Shown here: in pieces, positions 61,825 through 64,000 of the stretch
Position numbering within the stretch: the first letter of the stretch is position 1
How the letters are laid out: each line of letters begins with the position of its first letter
Source: Hyphomonas sp.
GTDB taxonomy: Bacteria > Pseudomonadota > Alphaproteobacteria > Caulobacterales > Hyphomonadaceae
Length of the DNA: 64,000 nucleotides
NCBI RefSeq assembly: GCF_017792385.1
Contig: NZ_CP051230.1
Location: forward strand, 62,001 to 126,000
Reading direction: 5' to 3'
Translations under genes and position numbers: made by a program
Notes under the pieces: generated by a model
What the model saw: the letters and a program-made list of their open reading frames with translations, nothing else
What the model was told of the DNA's origin: nothing
Databases searched by the model: none

Positions 61825-62721
61825 TTAGGCGTTTGCGCCTTCCTGTTCGGCCCATTGCGCTGCGGCGCCGCGGGCCAGGTCACGAACGCGGGCAATATAG
61901 GCCTGGCGCTCGGTCGGGCTGATCGCGCCGCGCGCATCGATCAGATTGAAGGTGTGGCTGGCCTTGAGAGCATAGTCATAGGCCGGCAGCGGCTTGCCCG
62001 CATCGCGCAGGGCGTTCGACTGGGTCTCGCAATCGGCGAACCAGCGCTTCAGCATCTCGACATCGGAATGCTCGAAATTGAAGGCTGATTGCTGGCGCTC
62101 ATTTTCCAGGAACACATCGCCATAGGTAAGCGGCACGTCACTGTCCGGATCGTTGAACGGCAGATTGTAGACATTGTCGACGCCGAACACATACATGGCG
62201 AGGCGTTCCAGGCCATAGGTCAGTTCGCCGGACACCGGGAAGACGTCGAGCCCGCCAACCTGCTGGAAATAGGTGTACTGGCTGACTTCCATCCCGTCAC
62301 ACCAGACTTCCCAGCCAAGCCCCCAGGCGCCGACGGTGGGGTTCTCCCAATCATCTTCCACGAAGCGGATGTCATGCACCGTCGGGTCGATTCCGATACG
62401 GTAGAGGCTTTCGAGGTACAGATCCTGCAGATTGTCCGGATTGGGCTTCAGGATCACCTGGAACTGGTAATAGTGGCCAAGCCGATTCGGGTTCTCGCCA
62501 TAGCGCGCATCCTTCGGGCGGCGCGACGGCTGGACATAGGCGGCGCGCCACTCTTTCGGCCCCAGTGCGCGCAGCACGGTGGCCGGGTGCAGCGTGCCGG
62601 CGCCAACCTCCATGTCATAGGGTTGCAGGATCGCACAGCCCTTCTCGGCCCAGTAGGTCTGAAGCGTCAGGATCAGGTCCTGGAAGGATTTCGGCTTGGC
62701 GTGCGCCTTGGGTGCGGTCAT
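61825..62721 (-). CDS. glyQ: Glycyl-tRNA synthetase alpha subunit
   Basis: 298 aa catalytic subunit of glycyl-tRNA synthetase. Starts with a short tail and then SFQDLILTLQTYWAEKGCAI then LQPYDMEVGAGTLHPATVLR, the class II signature region. Further motifs: GWEVWCDGMEVSQYTYFQQV and NFEHSDVEMLKRWF. ATG 62721. Downstream of it on the same strand are the caspase/WD40 gene and then glyS. Confidence 0.97.
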   Translation of the reverse strand: MTAPKAHAKPKSFQDLILTLQTYWAEKGCAILQPYDMEVGAGTLHPATVLRALGPKEWRAAYVQPSRRPKDARYGENPNRLGHYYQFQVILKPNPDNLQDLYLESLYRIGIDPTVHDIRFVEDDWENPTVGAWGLGWEVWCDGMEVSQYTYFQQVGGLDVFPVSGELTYGLERLAMYVFGVDNVYNLPFNDPDSDVPLTYGDVFLENERQQSAFNFEHSDVEMLKRWFADCETQSNALRDAGKPLPAYDYALKASHTFNLIDARGAISPTERQAYIARVRDLARGAAAQWAEQEGANA

Positions 62722-62794
62722 GGCTCGGATCCGGAATGTCTGTTGCCCGCCGGGTTAGCGCCGCGCGCGAAACGAGGCAAGCGCGGGAATGCGA

Positions 62795-62932
62795 TCAGAA
62801 CGGACCGCGCGATTCCTCATGATCGTTCGATCCGCCGCTGCGCCCGGTCACCATGCGGTAGAACCCGCCATGCCCGAGCAGCGCCATCGCCAGCCCGATG
62901 AAGAGGAAACCGAAGAATAACAGGCCGAACAT
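62795..62932 (-). CDS. Small hydrophobic membrane protein, 45 aa
   Basis: MFGLLFFGFLFIGLAMALLG has a single strong membrane helix, followed by a short polar, Gly/Ser/Glu-rich tail (HGGFYRMVTGRSGGSNDHEE then SRGPF). The start is the ATG at 62932 (6 bases behind AAAGGAG); another ATG at 62938 overlaps that ribosome site. The stop is TGA at 62795-62797. It sits between glyQ and the TrmN6-like gene on the same strand. No family recognised; short, but the ribosome site and clean helix make it likely real. Confidence 0.6.
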   Translation of the reverse strand: MFGLLFFGFLFIGLAMALLGHGGFYRMVTGRSGGSNDHEESRGPF

Positions 62933-63007
62933 GGCCATCTCCTTTCTGCACCCCTGCCTCGAAACGCAGCCTAGCCTGCAAATGCGGCAATTCCCAGCAA
63001 AACCGGA

Positions 63008-63736
63008 TCACCAGTCGATGGCATCTCCACGCCGCAGGGACTCCAGCGCCGCACCCGGTTGTCCATCCGGTGTGTGGGTGATCAACGGCGCCAGCAGGCG
63101 AACGCTGCCCCGTTTCAGGCCCTTTCGCCCGCGCACCAGAACCCGGCGGGCCTCCTCGCCCTGTTTCGACGCAATCGGCAGCACGGTGATCTCGCCCGTC
63201 AGCCGGTCCAGTACGGTCAGGATCCGCGCCAGTTCCGCCGCGCGGTGAATGATCACGATCGGCGCACGCGGCCGCGCCGCAAAGGCCATTGCCTTGATCC
63301 ATCCATCCAGTGTCAGCGATTCCAGATAGGCCGCCACCTTGCCTTCGCCGGGGGCGGAGATACGGCCCGGCTCGAAATAGGGCGGGTTGGCAAACACGAT
63401 GTCGAACCGGTTTTCGTTGTCACGGACCCAGTCGGCGGCGTTGCCGGTCTCCAGGGTCACGCGGTCACCAAACGCATTGGCCTCTACTCCGCGCCGGGCC
63501 AGCGCCACCATGCCTTCATCAATGTCCACACCGGTAAACCGGGTCTGCGGCAATCTGAATGCTGCCGTCATCAGCGCGCCACCGCAGCCACAGCCGATTT
63601 CCAGTGCATGTCCACCCGGCCTGTCCGGCAAGGCGGCGGAAAGAATGAGCGAATCGGTTCCGGCGCGGAATCCCTTTTCCGGCTGGAACAGCCGGACCCG
63701 GCCCTGATACAGAGTGTCTTCGGTAATCCCGTCCAC
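63008..63736 (-). CDS. tRNA1(Val) (adenine-N6)-methyltransferase, TrmN6-like
   Basis: 242 aa SAM-dependent methyltransferase. SAM-binding motif HALEIGCGCGGALMTAAFRL, acidic ribose contact FTGVDIDEGMVALA and the catalytic NPPY in IVFANPPYFEPG, all typical of TrmN6 (YfiC). Modifies A37 of tRNA1(Val) in the E. coli enzyme; same role inferred. The start is GTG 63736, sharing a base with the stop of the DUF2007 gene upstream (TAGTG), so the two are coupled. Confidence 0.9.
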   Translation of the reverse strand: MDGITEDTLYQGRVRLFQPEKGFRAGTDSLILSAALPDRPGGHALEIGCGCGGALMTAAFRLPQTRFTGVDIDEGMVALARRGVEANAFGDRVTLETGNAADWVRDNENRFDIVFANPPYFEPGRISAPGEGKVAAYLESLTLDGWIKAMAFAARPRAPIVIIHRAAELARILTVLDRLTGEITVLPIASKQGEEARRVLVRGRKGLKRGSVRLLAPLITHTPDGQPGAALESLRRGDAIDW

Positions 63737-63942
63737 TAGCCCGGTTCAACTTCGGAAAGGGCACGCTGGGCAGAGGCCGCCAGATCGTCCCGCACCATCA
63801 CCCGGCGGGGAAAGGCCCCGATATTGCCCTCAACCGCTGAAATGTGTTGGTCGGCGATGAAATAGTCGATCCCCGCCTCTTGCAGCAAATGCTCGACATA
63901 GCTCAGCTTGACCGGGTCATTGGTGCGAAAGATTTCCTTCAT
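63736..63942 (-). CDS. DUF2007 domain protein, 68 aa
   Basis: Short soluble protein MKEIFRTNDPVKLSYVEHLL then QEAGIDYFIADQHIS. The DUF2007 family (putative signal-transducing/PII-like fold) has this size and the pattern of a helix followed by RRVMVRDDLAASAQRAL. Function undetermined. Coupled to the TrmN6-like gene through a TAGTG overlap. The 58 bases beyond it, to the window end, hold the probable promoter and no gene I can support. Confidence 0.85.
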   Translation of the reverse strand: MKEIFRTNDPVKLSYVEHLLQEAGIDYFIADQHISAVEGNIGAFPRRVMVRDDLAASAQRALSEVEPG

Positions 63943-64000
63943 TGAGTGGCTGCGCCCCGCAAATTGATGTCCACCGATTGCGCATCATACACCATGGGCC

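Overview
The window looks like core chromosome of a high-GC alphaproteobacterium, most likely a member of the Hyphomonadaceae or a close relative. This is an inference from gene order and motifs, not from a search. The evidence is the rpoZ-rsh-pyrE-pdxJ-acpS-rnc-era-recO run, a single bifunctional Rsh, a HemB without zinc cysteines, a Bpt-type aminoacyl transferase, separate glyQ and glyS genes, and a perfect CtrA-type box (TTAA-N7-TTAA). No rRNA, tRNA, CRISPR array, integrase or insertion sequence was seen. Layout: 1-6.8 kb holds a truncated secreted zinc metalloprotease, a lipoprotein, an isobutyryl-CoA-type acyl-CoA dehydrogenase, a GNAT, hemB, a VOC protein and an EamA exporter. 6.8-15.2 kb is a run of small regulator/target modules: LysR with a cyclase, two TetR genes each facing a divergent gene, a GlxA-type AraC regulator, and two flavodoxin-fold proteins. 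Most of these modules have a visible palindrome in the intergenic space. 15.2-28.4 kb holds an FKBP, an aldehyde dehydrogenase, a DUF389 membrane protein, a 3-hydroxyisobutyrate-dehydrogenase-like enzyme, an orphan MotB, an SLC13 permease with bpt, and a TRAP transporter with an attached aminotransferase. 28.4-31.6 kb holds LemA, an ArsR/SRPBCC pair, a VIT-family transporter and a sirtuin. 31.7-34.2 kb is the one stretch that looks accessory. It has lower GC, an unknown lipoprotein, two tandem homologous secreted cysteine-rich proteins, and several perfect palindromes, set against the parC gene. 34.2-44.3 kb is housekeeping: parC, an extensin-like protein, then (minus strand) rpoZ to recO as a tightly overlapping chain without the lepB that often sits between acpS and rnc. 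44.4-54.5 kb holds an M20 lipoprotein, a large unknown membrane protein behind the CtrA-type box, nadA, an unknown secreted protein, nadB and nadC, an SDR and a SleB-type hydrolase. 54.8-63.9 kb (minus strand) holds ppdK, then glyQ and glyS separated by a secreted caspase-like/WD40 protein, a 45-residue membrane protein, a TrmN6-like methyltransferase and a DUF2007 protein. The last 58 bases hold no gene I can support. The most unusual items are the tandem cysteine-rich pair with its neighbouring 20-bp perfect palindrome, the unknown membrane protein with the CtrA-type box, and the caspase/WD40 gene lodged between the two glycyl-tRNA synthetase subunit genes.
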